A stretch of 64,000 bases of DNA. Origin: Pandoraea iniqua. GTDB lineage: Bacteria > Pseudomonadota > Gammaproteobacteria > Burkholderiales > Burkholderiaceae. The position numbers and the translations under genes are program-made. Location: contig NZ_CABPSF010000003.1 in assembly GCF_902459685.1 (NCBI RefSeq), forward strand, positions 620,001 to 684,000, in the 5' to 3' direction. Positions 18,683 through 27,332 of the stretch are shown piece by piece (the first letter of the stretch is position 1; each line of letters starts with the position of its first letter). Below the pieces are notes generated by a model. The model had not been told where the DNA came from, ran no database searches, and saw only the letters and a list, made by a program, of their open reading frames with translations.

Positions 18683-21600
18683 TCAATAGCTCCAGATCGG
18701 GCGCACCGGCGACGGCGGCATCGGCACATCGCCGCGACGCGCATCGAAGTGATAGCGCATATAGAGGAGGAAGCGATTTGGCGCGTAGTAATCCGAGCGC
18801 TCGAACTGCACCTGTCCGCCGACCACCCAATGGCGGTTGATCCAGTATTCTGCGCGCCCCAATATCGAGAAGCCCACGCCGAAGCCACCGCCCGAGCCGT
18901 AAGTCAGGTTACCGCTGGCGGCCTGAATGGCGCCGTCGGTCGGGAAGTACGGCATCGACTTCTCCTGACTCTGCGAGAACGAGACCGAGCCGCGCAGGTA
19001 GTACGACCAGCGCTGCGTGCGGCCATACCATTCGAGCGGCAGTGTGAGCGAGACGTAGGTCTGAGGGCTGTAGTAACCGCCCATGCCGTACGTGTAGAAG
19101 CGTTCGTTCTGCGCGTAGCTGTCGAAGAACAGCGTGAGGCCGGTGTTCATGCGCATGTCGCGCTTGTAGATCAGCGGCAGATCGACACCCGCGCGCGCCG
19201 ACACTTCGGAGTTGTTCAGCACGTTCTCGCCGGTGAGCCGCGCGACGCTCGCTTCGCCGAACACGCCCCACTTCGCGAAGTCGCGCGAGGCGTGGAAGGT
19301 AATGGCATCGCGGCGCACGCCGCCCCATTTGGCGTCGCCGAAAATCTCCGGCAACGGCAGATACGACCCCGCATACGACACCATGCTGCCCGTGACCGGC
19401 CGGCGCGACACGTCGACCCAGTAGTTGTAGCGGCCGAGATTGCCGAACAGCCGGACGCCACCAGTCACGTAAGACACCGGGAAACCGATCGGCGTGTGCC
19501 CGATGTCGGCACGAATCCAGTCGTTCTCGTAGCCCAGCATCAGCGCTTGCCCGTGCGCCTTTTGCCGCTTGCTGCCGTAGTCGGTCAGCAGCCCCGGATT
19601 CGCGTTGCGGAACGGCGTATTCCTCAGCAGCGGCAACGTGCCGATCTCGGACGTGCCGTTGAGCGGCAAGTCGCCGGAATCGGCGCTGACGTAGTCGGTC
19701 TGCGCGAACACGTGACCGTCGTAACCCACGGCGTACTGACCGTATAGCGGCACGGCGCGCGCATTGAACATCGAGATGCCGCCGTCGCCCTTCTTCGTAT
19801 CGATTTCGTAACCGGCCGCCACGTAACTGTTGCGCCGCGATTCGAGCGAATCGATGCCCGACTCCGCCGACGTCATGCCGTCGTAGCCCGGCAATGCCCC
19901 CTGCACGATCTCTTCCTTACGGGCTTCGTCGTACCAGCCCTTCGCCTCGTTGTAGTGGCGCTGCGACTGCGCAATGCGCCCACGCTGCACCGTCACGGAG
20001 GGGTTGTCCGGGAATTGCGTGCGCAGTTTGTCGTTCAGGGCGATGGCCTCGTCGTAGCGTTCCATCGCCGTCAAACGGCGCACGGCGGCGAGTTGCGTCC
20101 AGACGTCATCGGGCGGGGCCTCGGCCAATGCGCGGTCGAGTTCTCGATTCGCGGCGTCGTCGTCCTGCATTTCGTAAAGCACCCGAACCAGCGACAACCG
20201 GGCGTCCTGATTGGTCGGGTCCTGCCGGATCTGGTCTTCGGCGATCTTGCGCGCCTCGTCAAAGCGCCGTTCGTCGAAATAGATATCGCCCAGCGTCGAC
20301 AAGGCGCGCTTGTCGGGCGGGTTGCGGGCGAGCAATGGTTCGAGTGCTTTTTGCGCAGTATCGAAGTCGCCGAGTGCGCGCGCACGGTCCGCCGTACGCA
20401 AGGCCAGACGGTCCTGCAAGTCTTGCCACTCCTCGCGCTGATCGGCGCCCAGCGTTGCCGGGTCGATACTCGCGAGAAACGGGCCGAGTTCGGTATCGCG
20501 CTCGGCGGTGTTGAGCAATTCGGCGTAGCGCAGTTGCGCATCGGGTTGGGGCTTGTCGGCATGTGCCGCCAGCCACTCGCGCATGAGCGCCAGCCCCTGT
20601 TCGGGTTGTCCGGCCGCAACCCGTGCCCGGGCCACTTCGCCGATCAACTCGGGATCGTCGCCGGCCATCGACAGGGCCTCGCGGTATTGGCGCTCGCTCT
20701 CGTCGTCGTTGCCGGCGGCGTGAGCTTCGCGCGCGAGCCGTGCGGCGTCGCGAATCGCGAGGGTCGTCTGAAGGCGGCGAATCGACGGCGACGCGTCGGC
20801 AGCGGGGATTTGGGCCAGTGCCGCGCGCGCCCCCGCTTCGTCGTCGATCACATTCAGGTAGATCGCCGTCGCGTAATGCATCTGCGCATTGTCGTCGGCA
20901 GAGAGCGTCTGTCGCAGCCCCTCGGCCATGACTTCGCGACCGATCTGCGGCAGGCGCAGCTTGCGATACAGACTGGCGAGCGAATAGCGCGTCCACGCGT
21001 TGGTCGGATCGAGCGCCACGGCGCGCTCAAGCGCCGCCAGCGCCGGGCCGTTGTGACCTTCGGCGATTTGTCGCTCGGCGTCGTCGGACAGCGCGGCCGA
21101 TTCGGCCTTGTCGAAACGTGCGGCGTCTTGCGGAAAGCGCCGACGCAGGTCGCCCAGCAATGTCGCGAGTTCGGTACGTCGCTGCTGCCGCGAGTACAAC
21201 GTGATCATGCCCCGCAGCGCCGTGTCGTTGTCGGGCTCGATCTTCAGGGCCTGCTGGAACAGGCGCTCAGCATCGTCGTCGCGCTTGGCGTCGAGGGCGA
21301 TGTCGCCAAGCAGCGCCAGCCCGTCCGGGTTAGCCGGGTCGGCAGCCAGCGCGCTGCGCACCAGCCGGTCGGCGTCATCCAGCCGCCCCGCATCACGGGC
21401 ATCGCGAGCGTCGGACATCGCGCCCCAGAACTGCGACGTTTTGAGCAGGCTGCGCCATTTGCCGGCGTTATCGGGGTCTTTGCGCATCGCCTGTGAGAAC
21501 AGGTCCTGTGCGGCCTTGTGATCGCCCTGCCGCATCTTCACGAGGCCGAGTGATCCGAGCAATTCGCCATCGTTGGGGCGCTTGGCGCGCGCCGCATCGA

Positions 21601-22564
21601 GTGACTTCTGCGCGTCGCCAAGTCGGCCTTGATCAAGCGCTGCGATGCCTGCCTGACGCGCCTTGTAAGACGGGTCGTTGAGCATGCGCTGGCGGGCGGC
21701 CTGCTGCGCCCCGAGCTTGTCGTAGGCGGCACGGATATCGGCGTCGTTCGGTGCCAGCGCGAGATAGCGCTGATAGAGCGGCAGCCACGCGAGGTTGCCG
21801 TCCGCCTTGGACAACCCCTTCTGCCAGAGCGGCAGCAATGCGTTCAGATCGGCGTCGGGGCGCGCAGCCAGTTCGGCCACCATTCGGGTGCCGGCCAACC
21901 GGCTCGCCGGGCGATCGATCAACAACTCGGCCAGCGACTGCGACGCGCGGGTGTCGTCGGGCGAGGCCTTCGCGAGATTCGCCAGCCCCTGCTGGGCGGC
22001 CGGCCAGCCATTGGTGGCGTTGGCCTGCGCGCGGTAGTACTCCACGCCCAGATCGCCCGTCGGCGGACCATCGGGGAAGAGTGCCTTGTACTCGGCAAAC
22101 GCGGCATCGGCCTGACCGCTGCGTTGCAGCAGGCGAGCACGGGCAATACGCGACTTGTCGGTCGTATTGATGCGGATGACGTCGGCGAGCGCCTTGGTGG
22201 CGGGCGCGTTCGGGTAGCGTGCACGCAAGCGCTGCAATGCCTTGTTCGCCTCGACCGGATGGCCCTCTTCGATGTCGATCTGGCCGAGCATCGAGAGCGC
22301 ATCGGGTTGATCGGGCTGCACGAGCAGCGCCTTTTCCAGCGCCGCACGCGCCAGATCGTTGCGATGACGCGCATGCCAGAGCGTCGCGCTGGAAAGCAAG
22401 TTCCGGACGTCTCGATTGGCCGCCACCGGCGGCGTCTTGCCGGGATTGTTCGGCGCCGGGGCCGGTGCTGAAGACGGCGCAGCTCGCACGCCGGCATCTG
22501 CCGCCATCAGCAGACAGGCCAGACAGGCAGAGCGAATCAGCGTGTCGCGCAAGCGCCCTCCCAT
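18683..22564 (-). CDS. bcsC: Cellulose export outer-membrane protein BcsC
   Basis: 1293 residues: signal peptide, a long periplasmic superhelix of tetratricopeptide repeats (roughly residues 40-900) and a C-terminal outer-membrane beta-barrel (BCSC_C, roughly 950-1290) through which the glucan leaves the cell. The annotated ATG (22564) overlaps the bcsZ end by 28 nt and lacks a ribosome-binding site. A TTG at 22552, four codons in, sits just behind GGGAGG and gives an equally good signal peptide, so the true start may be the TTG. Followed 3 nt later by the tiny ORF. Confidence 0.93.
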   Translation of the reverse strand: MGGRLRDTLIRSACLACLLMAADAGVRAAPSSAPAPAPNNPGKTPPVAANRDVRNLLSSATLWHARHRNDLARAALEKALLVQPDQPDALSMLGQIDIEEGHPVEANKALQRLRARYPNAPATKALADVIRINTTDKSRIARARLLQRSGQADAAFAEYKALFPDGPPTGDLGVEYYRAQANATNGWPAAQQGLANLAKASPDDTRASQSLAELLIDRPASRLAGTRMVAELAARPDADLNALLPLWQKGLSKADGNLAWLPLYQRYLALAPNDADIRAAYDKLGAQQAARQRMLNDPSYKARQAGIAALDQGRLGDAQKSLDAARAKRPNDGELLGSLGLVKMRQGDHKAAQDLFSQAMRKDPDNAGKWRSLLKTSQFWGAMSDARDARDAGRLDDADRLVRSALAADPANPDGLALLGDIALDAKRDDDAERLFQQALKIEPDNDTALRGMITLYSRQQRRTELATLLGDLRRRFPQDAARFDKAESAALSDDAERQIAEGHNGPALAALERAVALDPTNAWTRYSLASLYRKLRLPQIGREVMAEGLRQTLSADDNAQMHYATAIYLNVIDDEAGARAALAQIPAADASPSIRRLQTTLAIRDAARLAREAHAAGNDDESERQYREALSMAGDDPELIGEVARARVAAGQPEQGLALMREWLAAHADKPQPDAQLRYAELLNTAERDTELGPFLASIDPATLGADQREEWQDLQDRLALRTADRARALGDFDTAQKALEPLLARNPPDKRALSTLGDIYFDERRFDEARKIAEDQIRQDPTNQDARLSLVRVLYEMQDDDAANRELDRALAEAPPDDVWTQLAAVRRLTAMERYDEAIALNDKLRTQFPDNPSVTVQRGRIAQSQRHYNEAKGWYDEARKEEIVQGALPGYDGMTSAESGIDSLESRRNSYVAAGYEIDTKKGDGGISMFNARAVPLYGQYAVGYDGHVFAQTDYVSADSGDLPLNGTSEIGTLPLLRNTPFRNANPGLLTDYGSKRQKAHGQALMLGYENDWIRADIGHTPIGFPVSYVTGGVRLFGNLGRYNYWVDVSRRPVTGSMVSYAGSYLPLPEIFGDAKWGGVRRDAITFHASRDFAKWGVFGEASVARLTGENVLNNSEVSARAGVDLPLIYKRDMRMNTGLTLFFDSYAQNERFYTYGMGGYYSPQTYVSLTLPLEWYGRTQRWSYYLRGSVSFSQSQEKSMPYFPTDGAIQAASGNLTYGSGGGFGVGFSILGRAEYWINRHWVVGGQVQFERSDYYAPNRFLLYMRYHFDARRGDVPMPPSPVRPIWSY

Positions 22565-23748
22565 GGCAATTGCAGCGTGCCGTCGGCCGCAAAACGGAAA
22601 TGCCCGGCCTGCCAGCCAAGACCGAACAGCGTGAGCACCGCGCTGTAATAACCCGCAGGCGACTGAGCGTTGAGCGATTGCACACGCGCGATCTGGGCTT
22701 GCGCACCGGCCGTGTCGCCAACCGCCTGAAGCAATGGCACGAGCGCCGCCGAGAAGCCGCTGGGGCCATCCTGTTTCGCGGTGCCGTCTCGCGTATTGAC
22801 GCGCTCGGGCGGTGCCCCATGCGTGGCGACGTACTTCAACATGCCGCCGAACGTGTTCTGTAACGCGCGAAAATCATCGCTGCCCGGCGCCAGCATGCCC
22901 GCCCACAGATACACCCGGATGGCGTTGTAGCTGCCCTCGCCCTGCGTTTCCGGATCGATCTGAAAACCGTGCCCCGTGCGGTACATCGCCCATTCGGGCG
23001 CGAAGCCCAGCGGCGGTGCCGTCAGCGTGATCTGCTTGAGCGACGAGGCAATCAACTGGGGCCAGCCGCTGTCGGGGAACAGGCCCGCAAGACGGCGCAC
23101 GACCTGCATCGGCACGTAGCTCGGGTTAAGCCGCCACAAGTCCTTTTCGGGATGAAAGCCGACCGGCGCGGGTAAGAGCGTGCGGCCGAGGCCGGGCACA
23201 AAATCGGTTTCCTCGGTCGCAATGCGTCGCGCGACGAGCGCCCCGAGGGCGGTGTACCGGCGTACGCTCCACAGGCGTCCCGCCTCGCCGAGTGCGTAGG
23301 CAATCCACATGTCGGCGTCGCTGGCGGGGTTGCTGTCGAGCACGCCCCATTGGCCGTCGTCCTTCTTGCCCCAGAGCCATGCGGGCAAGTGAGCGGTCAG
23401 GTCGCCCTGCGCGAGATTGTTGATGGTCCAGTCGACGACCTTGTCGAACGTGGCACGGTCGTTGGCAATGAGCGCGAACATCAACGCGTACGCCTGCCCT
23501 TCCGAGACCGTGCGTTGATCGGTCATGCTGTGATCGACCACGCGGCCGTCGTCGGACAGGAAGCCGGCTTTGAAGCGCGTCCATGCGGGCCAGTCGACCG
23601 GCGGGCAAGCGCGCAGCGCGGCGCCCGCAATACCGGGCAACACCGCGGGTAACACCGCTGGTAAAGCCGCGGGCAACATCGCGGGCAACGTCGTGAGCGC
23701 GCGCAGCACGGCGCGACGGCGCCGGCCGTGGGCTTCGGCGCGTTTCAT
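22537..23748 (-). CDS. bcsZ: Periplasmic endoglucanase BcsZ (glycoside hydrolase family 8)
   Basis: 403-residue secreted cellulase that trims or edits the nascent glucan during export. The signal peptide is odd: after RRRRAVLRALTTL it contains an in-frame LPA-type repeat (AALPAVLPAVLPG). The GH8 catalytic Glu lies in VSEGQAYAL (about residue 80) and an acidic partner in ASDADMW (about 142). The start abuts the bcsB stop (TAAATG) with a GGAG box, and its end overlaps the bcsC start, so expression is coupled on both sides. Confidence 0.92.
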   Translation of the reverse strand: MKRAEAHGRRRRAVLRALTTLPAMLPAALPAVLPAVLPGIAGAALRACPPVDWPAWTRFKAGFLSDDGRVVDHSMTDQRTVSEGQAYALMFALIANDRATFDKVVDWTINNLAQGDLTAHLPAWLWGKKDDGQWGVLDSNPASDADMWIAYALGEAGRLWSVRRYTALGALVARRIATEETDFVPGLGRTLLPAPVGFHPEKDLWRLNPSYVPMQVVRRLAGLFPDSGWPQLIASSLKQITLTAPPLGFAPEWAMYRTGHGFQIDPETQGEGSYNAIRVYLWAGMLAPGSDDFRALQNTFGGMLKYVATHGAPPERVNTRDGTAKQDGPSGFSAALVPLLQAVGDTAGAQAQIARVQSLNAQSPAGYYSAVLTLFGLGWQAGHFRFAADGTLQLPWEGACATR

Positions 23749-26121
23749 TTACTTCTCCAGCCGGCGTGCGGCGCGGCGTTGCAACCACCCGAAGCATTTG
23801 AGTGCGATCGCAAACGCCGCCAGCAGCGCCGCGATACCCACAAGAATCGGATGGCTCGAGAGGTGGTAGCGAATACGCGTCCACCAACTCACGTCGCCGA
23901 CAAAATACGTCTGCCCCAGCCGGAACGACTCGACGCGCGAGCCATTCACTACCGCGAGGTCGCCATGAATCGCGGCGCGTTGCACGTCGTCGTCCACCAT
24001 ATCGACCACGCCGAGCAGCGCCTTGTTGCTGGTCGCATTGATCGCCACCACCGAACGCGACGCGCTCACCGGCGACTCGAAACCGACCAGCGCCGCGAGC
24101 GGTCCATCGGATTGCGCATCCATGCGTGCCGGGCCGACGCGGCTGGCCGCCAGCGCCGAGCCCGTGGCGCCATCGCCGCGATAGCCCTGCCCCTGACTCG
24201 TCATCAGGCGGCGCGATTGGTCGATGAGCAGCGGGAAGCCCTTACCCCACTTCGCCAGCAGATCGCCCGCGTCCTTGCCGCCCACGATCAGCAGATCGCG
24301 ATCCTTGAAGCGATCGGTCTGCGTGGTATCGAGCACTTCGAAACGATCGGCATAGACACCGGTCGAGCGGCCAAACTGACCGAGCGTCGTGAACACAGTT
24401 TCAAGCTCGGACGCATCGGGCGTCTTCGATGTGATGATGGCCGTCTGCGCCAGATCGGCGTATTTGGTGAACGGGAAACCGCTGCCGACAAAGAAGCTTA
24501 GATTCGGCATCTCGGCGTAATGCGGCAACCCGCTGAAGTCGATGGTCGAATCGGCGTCGATGGCCGAGCGCGCGGCGTTGGTGATCGTCTGCGCGCAAAT
24601 GCCTTCCTTGTGCGGTTCCATGGCGAACTGGAACGACAGCGAATTGCGCGAAGCCACCTGAAACGCGGGGATCCGCACGTCCTTGCGATCGGCCATGGTG
24701 CCGTCGGACAGCAGCTCGACCAGCATGTGGCTCTTGTCGTTGCTCGCGCCCGCCGAGCGCAGCCGGTAAGCACGCACGAACTGGTCGTTGATGGCCACGC
24801 TCATCGACGAGTCGTCGGGCTTCACTGGCGGCGTATAGCGATACTTGAGATCGAGCGGCACACCCGTGTTCTGCCACGTCAGCAGGTCGGCCGGGAGATT
24901 GAGCTGAATGCGGATCGGCCACGGCATATAGCCATTGCCTTGCAGATCGGCCGGATTGTCGACCAGTTCGCCCAGCTTGACCGGACGGTCCGTGCGCACC
25001 CAGCGCGGTGCGTCGTAAGCCGGACGCGGCGGCAGCGGTTCGAGCGCCGTGATGCGCGCCGATTCGCCGGAGAGCGCGGCGCGGCCGGAGACCAGCGCCA
25101 GCGCGGCCGTCTCAAGATCCTTCGCGTCACGCCCCTGAATGACCAGCAGTTTGAGCGACGGATTGTTCGGGTTCGACATCATGCGCAACGTCGGCGCGTC
25201 GACCGTCGGCAGATTCAGCGCGGCCGGGCGCGTGTCGTTGGTCGCAAAGACGATCGCATGCTTGGCAGGCAACTCGTTGATGTCGACCGGGAAGCGCGTG
25301 CGGCGATAGTCGCCCAACGCACCCGCCCATGAGGCAACCACACCGGCAGCATGCACGACCGCCAGCGACGGCGGCGCGCCAAACATGAACGGGATCGAAA
25401 GATCACGATTGTCGTGACGATCGAAGAACGGCGTGGGCAGTGTCGAGAGGTCGTTGCGCAGCGTCAGCGGCTGCGTGCTCGTGACCACCTCGCTTTGCGG
25501 GCTGATGTCGGCCCACAGGCTGGAGTGCATCGGATCTTCGCACTCCATCGTGTAGTGGCCGATGAGCACGAGCCGCACGCGGTTGAAACCGGAGAGCAAA
25601 CGCGGGTCGAGCGGGATCTCGCGCACGAGATTTTTGCCGCCGTCCTGCTTGTTGAATGGCAGCGTCGCGATCAACTCTTCGTTGAGATATACCTTGAGTT
25701 GCGAGAGATCGGGAATCAGTGCGGGCGAGTAGGTGTAGCGAAGTCGAAGCAGTGCCGACGCGACCGTCTGATCGAGTCGAATGCCGAAATTCACGTCGCC
25801 CGAACCTTCCGTGCCGCGCAGGCGCAAGCCGGTACGTTGCCCGAGCTGGGCGAACGTGACCGTGCGCTCGCTCGTTCCCGGCGCCGGTGGCGCGAGTACG
25901 AGCGGCACTGCCGAAGCGTCGGCGGCCGCCACTGCCCCTGAGGCCGGGGCTGGCGGCGATGCCGTACTCGTGGGCGTTGGGGCGTTTTTACCCCGCGTTG
26001 CCGGTGTTACGGTGGGTGCCGCTCCCGCAAGCGTGATTCCACCGGGATCCATGGTTGCCAAGACGAGCAGACCGATGGTTGAGACTTTCCAACGAAGCGA
26101 CCAAGACCGACGAAGTTGCAT
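23749..26121 (-). CDS. bcsB: Cellulose synthase periplasmic subunit BcsB
   Basis: 790-residue periplasmic partner of BcsA, with carbohydrate-binding and flavodoxin-like domains in alternation and one C-terminal membrane anchor (HPILVGIAALLAAFAIALKCFG) ending in a basic tail. The open frame extends to 26292, but the ATG at 26121 begins a normal signal sequence (RRSWSLRWKVSTIGLLVLATM) and has a GAGG box 8 nt before it. An Ala/Pro/Thr-rich linker follows the signal. It is the first gene of the operon here, ahead of bcsZ. Confidence 0.93.
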   Translation of the reverse strand: MQLRRSWSLRWKVSTIGLLVLATMDPGGITLAGAAPTVTPATRGKNAPTPTSTASPPAPASGAVAAADASAVPLVLAPPAPGTSERTVTFAQLGQRTGLRLRGTEGSGDVNFGIRLDQTVASALLRLRYTYSPALIPDLSQLKVYLNEELIATLPFNKQDGGKNLVREIPLDPRLLSGFNRVRLVLIGHYTMECEDPMHSSLWADISPQSEVVTSTQPLTLRNDLSTLPTPFFDRHDNRDLSIPFMFGAPPSLAVVHAAGVVASWAGALGDYRRTRFPVDINELPAKHAIVFATNDTRPAALNLPTVDAPTLRMMSNPNNPSLKLLVIQGRDAKDLETAALALVSGRAALSGESARITALEPLPPRPAYDAPRWVRTDRPVKLGELVDNPADLQGNGYMPWPIRIQLNLPADLLTWQNTGVPLDLKYRYTPPVKPDDSSMSVAINDQFVRAYRLRSAGASNDKSHMLVELLSDGTMADRKDVRIPAFQVASRNSLSFQFAMEPHKEGICAQTITNAARSAIDADSTIDFSGLPHYAEMPNLSFFVGSGFPFTKYADLAQTAIITSKTPDASELETVFTTLGQFGRSTGVYADRFEVLDTTQTDRFKDRDLLIVGGKDAGDLLAKWGKGFPLLIDQSRRLMTSQGQGYRGDGATGSALAASRVGPARMDAQSDGPLAALVGFESPVSASRSVVAINATSNKALLGVVDMVDDDVQRAAIHGDLAVVNGSRVESFRLGQTYFVGDVSWWTRIRYHLSSHPILVGIAALLAAFAIALKCFGWLQRRAARRLEK

Positions 26122-26429
26122 GTTAGATGCCTCATCTGTTTCTTGTTCTGTGATCGCCAATTCACAACGAGCCTCGCCCGATCGACCCGACGTCTCACCA
26201 CGTCGTTTTTCGAACAATCCACCTACCACGGATTGCCAGGGTCTTGGCGGGACAGCGCAGCCCGTCTTTCTGGAAATGGCACGTTGCGTCATGCTAGCCT
26301 GCCTCGGTGCCGGTTACAAGCTGGCGTCACGCCAAAGGTGTCGTGTCGCGGGCACAGCGCTGGTCATCGCGGCCGACCGGTCGCCGTGGCAATTGCGGTT
26401 CTCGCAATGCACCGTATAGAATGCCCCGC
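26122..26429. other. Divergent bcsB / bcsR-like intergenic region
   Basis: About 308 bp with no convincing gene. For the plus strand I see TTGCGG (26393-26398) and TATAGA (26415-26420) spaced 16 bp, ending 9 nt before the chosen bcsR-like ATG. I do not see a clear minus-strand promoter for bcsB, although it must lie here. Confidence 0.45.
26393..26420 (+). promoter_or_regulatory. Promoter candidate for the bcsR-like gene
   Basis: TTGCGG, 16-bp spacer, TATAGA. A transcript would start around 26427, only a few bases before the ATG at 26430, and no ribosome-binding site is visible, so the message may be leaderless. Confidence 0.45.
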
Positions 26430-26645
26430 ATGAGCCAGATCGATACTTCGCCCTCCACTGCAATGTCCGATGCGGCCGATGCGCTGATCGAGCGTCGCAA
26501 TCCGTCCGACATCGACCGGCTGCGCGAGACGATCGGGTTCGACGTGCTGCCCGCCTATCGCGACGAGCAGGCCGTTGTGGGCGCTCAGCAAGCCCGCGCC
26601 CGCTGGCCGCATCTGGTGGCCTTCGCCGATTCGCGTGCGGGCTGA
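26430..26645 (+). CDS. BcsR-like small cellulose-regulation protein
   Basis: 71-residue protein. Its second half (DIDRLRETIGFDVLPAY and the end RARWPHLVAFADS) lines up with enterobacterial BcsR, which is about 62 residues and ends in KRWPLLAEFA; this match is from memory, not from a search. BcsR works with BcsQ as part of the regulatory complex on cellulose synthase. Here it is on the opposite strand, divergent from bcsB, and is followed 6 bp later by a HAD phosphatase gene. An in-frame ATG at 26421 is the alternative start. Confidence 0.55.
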   Translation: MSQIDTSPSTAMSDAADALIERRNPSDIDRLRETIGFDVLPAYRDEQAVVGAQQARARWPHLVAFADSRAG

Positions 26646-26651
26646 TCCGAC

Positions 26652-27302
26652 ATGCGAGACGCTTCCATCGTTGCCGCGTTCGATTTCGACGGCACGATAT
26701 CCACGACCGACAGCCTGCGCGTCTTCGTACGCCGCACGGTAGGCACCCCCCGCTTCGTACTCGGGGCCCTGCTCGCGTCGCCGTGGCTCATCGGCGCTGC
26801 ACTTCATCTGATCGATCGCGGCACGGCTAAGGCGCATTTTCTTCGCGCCGCGCTTGGGGCACGTCCCCAGACACAACTCGACGCAGAAGCCAAACGCTTC
26901 GTCGCCGACGGCTTGCCCGCGCTGGTGCGCCCCGAGATGCTCGCCCGTGTGCGCCAGCATCGTGCGATGGGGCATCGCGTGGTGCTGGTGAGCGCATCAC
27001 CCAGCCTTTATCTGCGTCCGTGGGCCGCGTCCGTCGGCTTTGACGCCGTATTGAGTACCGAGCTGGCGTTCGATACCAATGGCCGGTTCGCCGGTGACTT
27101 CGCCAAGCCGAACTGCTGGGGACCGGAGAAGGTACGCCGTCTGGAAGCTTGGTGGGGCAATGCACCGCCACGAGTCCTCTTTGCCTACGGCGACAGCCGC
27201 GGCGACAAAGAGATGGCCGAGCGTGCCGACCACGCGTGGATACGCGGGCAAGGCAAACTCATGCCGCTCATGGACGACGACACGCCGCGCGGCGTGTCCT
27301 GA
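26652..27302 (+). CDS. HAD-superfamily hydrolase, subfamily IB
   Basis: 216-residue cytoplasmic phosphatase of the SerB-like HAD-IB group. Motif I DFDGT (residues 10-14, nucleophile Asp10), motif II Ser in VLVSASPSLY, and motif III GDSRGDKEM are all intact, with a membrane-like helical cap between. Family members hydrolyse phosphoserine or lipid phosphates; no specific substrate can be chosen. It starts 6 bp after the bcsR-like gene and 30 bp before the FUSC exporter, so the three may be co-transcribed. Confidence 0.85.
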   Translation: MRDASIVAAFDFDGTISTTDSLRVFVRRTVGTPRFVLGALLASPWLIGAALHLIDRGTAKAHFLRAALGARPQTQLDAEAKRFVADGLPALVRPEMLARVRQHRAMGHRVVLVSASPSLYLRPWAASVGFDAVLSTELAFDTNGRFAGDFAKPNCWGPEKVRRLEAWWGNAPPRVLFAYGDSRGDKEMAERADHAWIRGQGKLMPLMDDDTPRGVS

Positions 27303-27332
27303 GCGCGTCACCGTTCCCCTACGCGCCCGCCC

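Noticed and set aside
18603-18830. N-terminal extension of BcsQ
   Set aside because: Shadow sequence of bcsC; an ideal ribosome-binding site marks the ATG at 18602.
19955-21496. 513-codon plus-strand open frame opposite bcsC
   Set aside because: Arg/His/Gln/Val-rich with no domain pattern; the high GC at third positions of bcsC keeps stops out of the antisense frame. The same holds for long antisense frames opposite bcsA, the RND pump, fahA, hmgA and astE.
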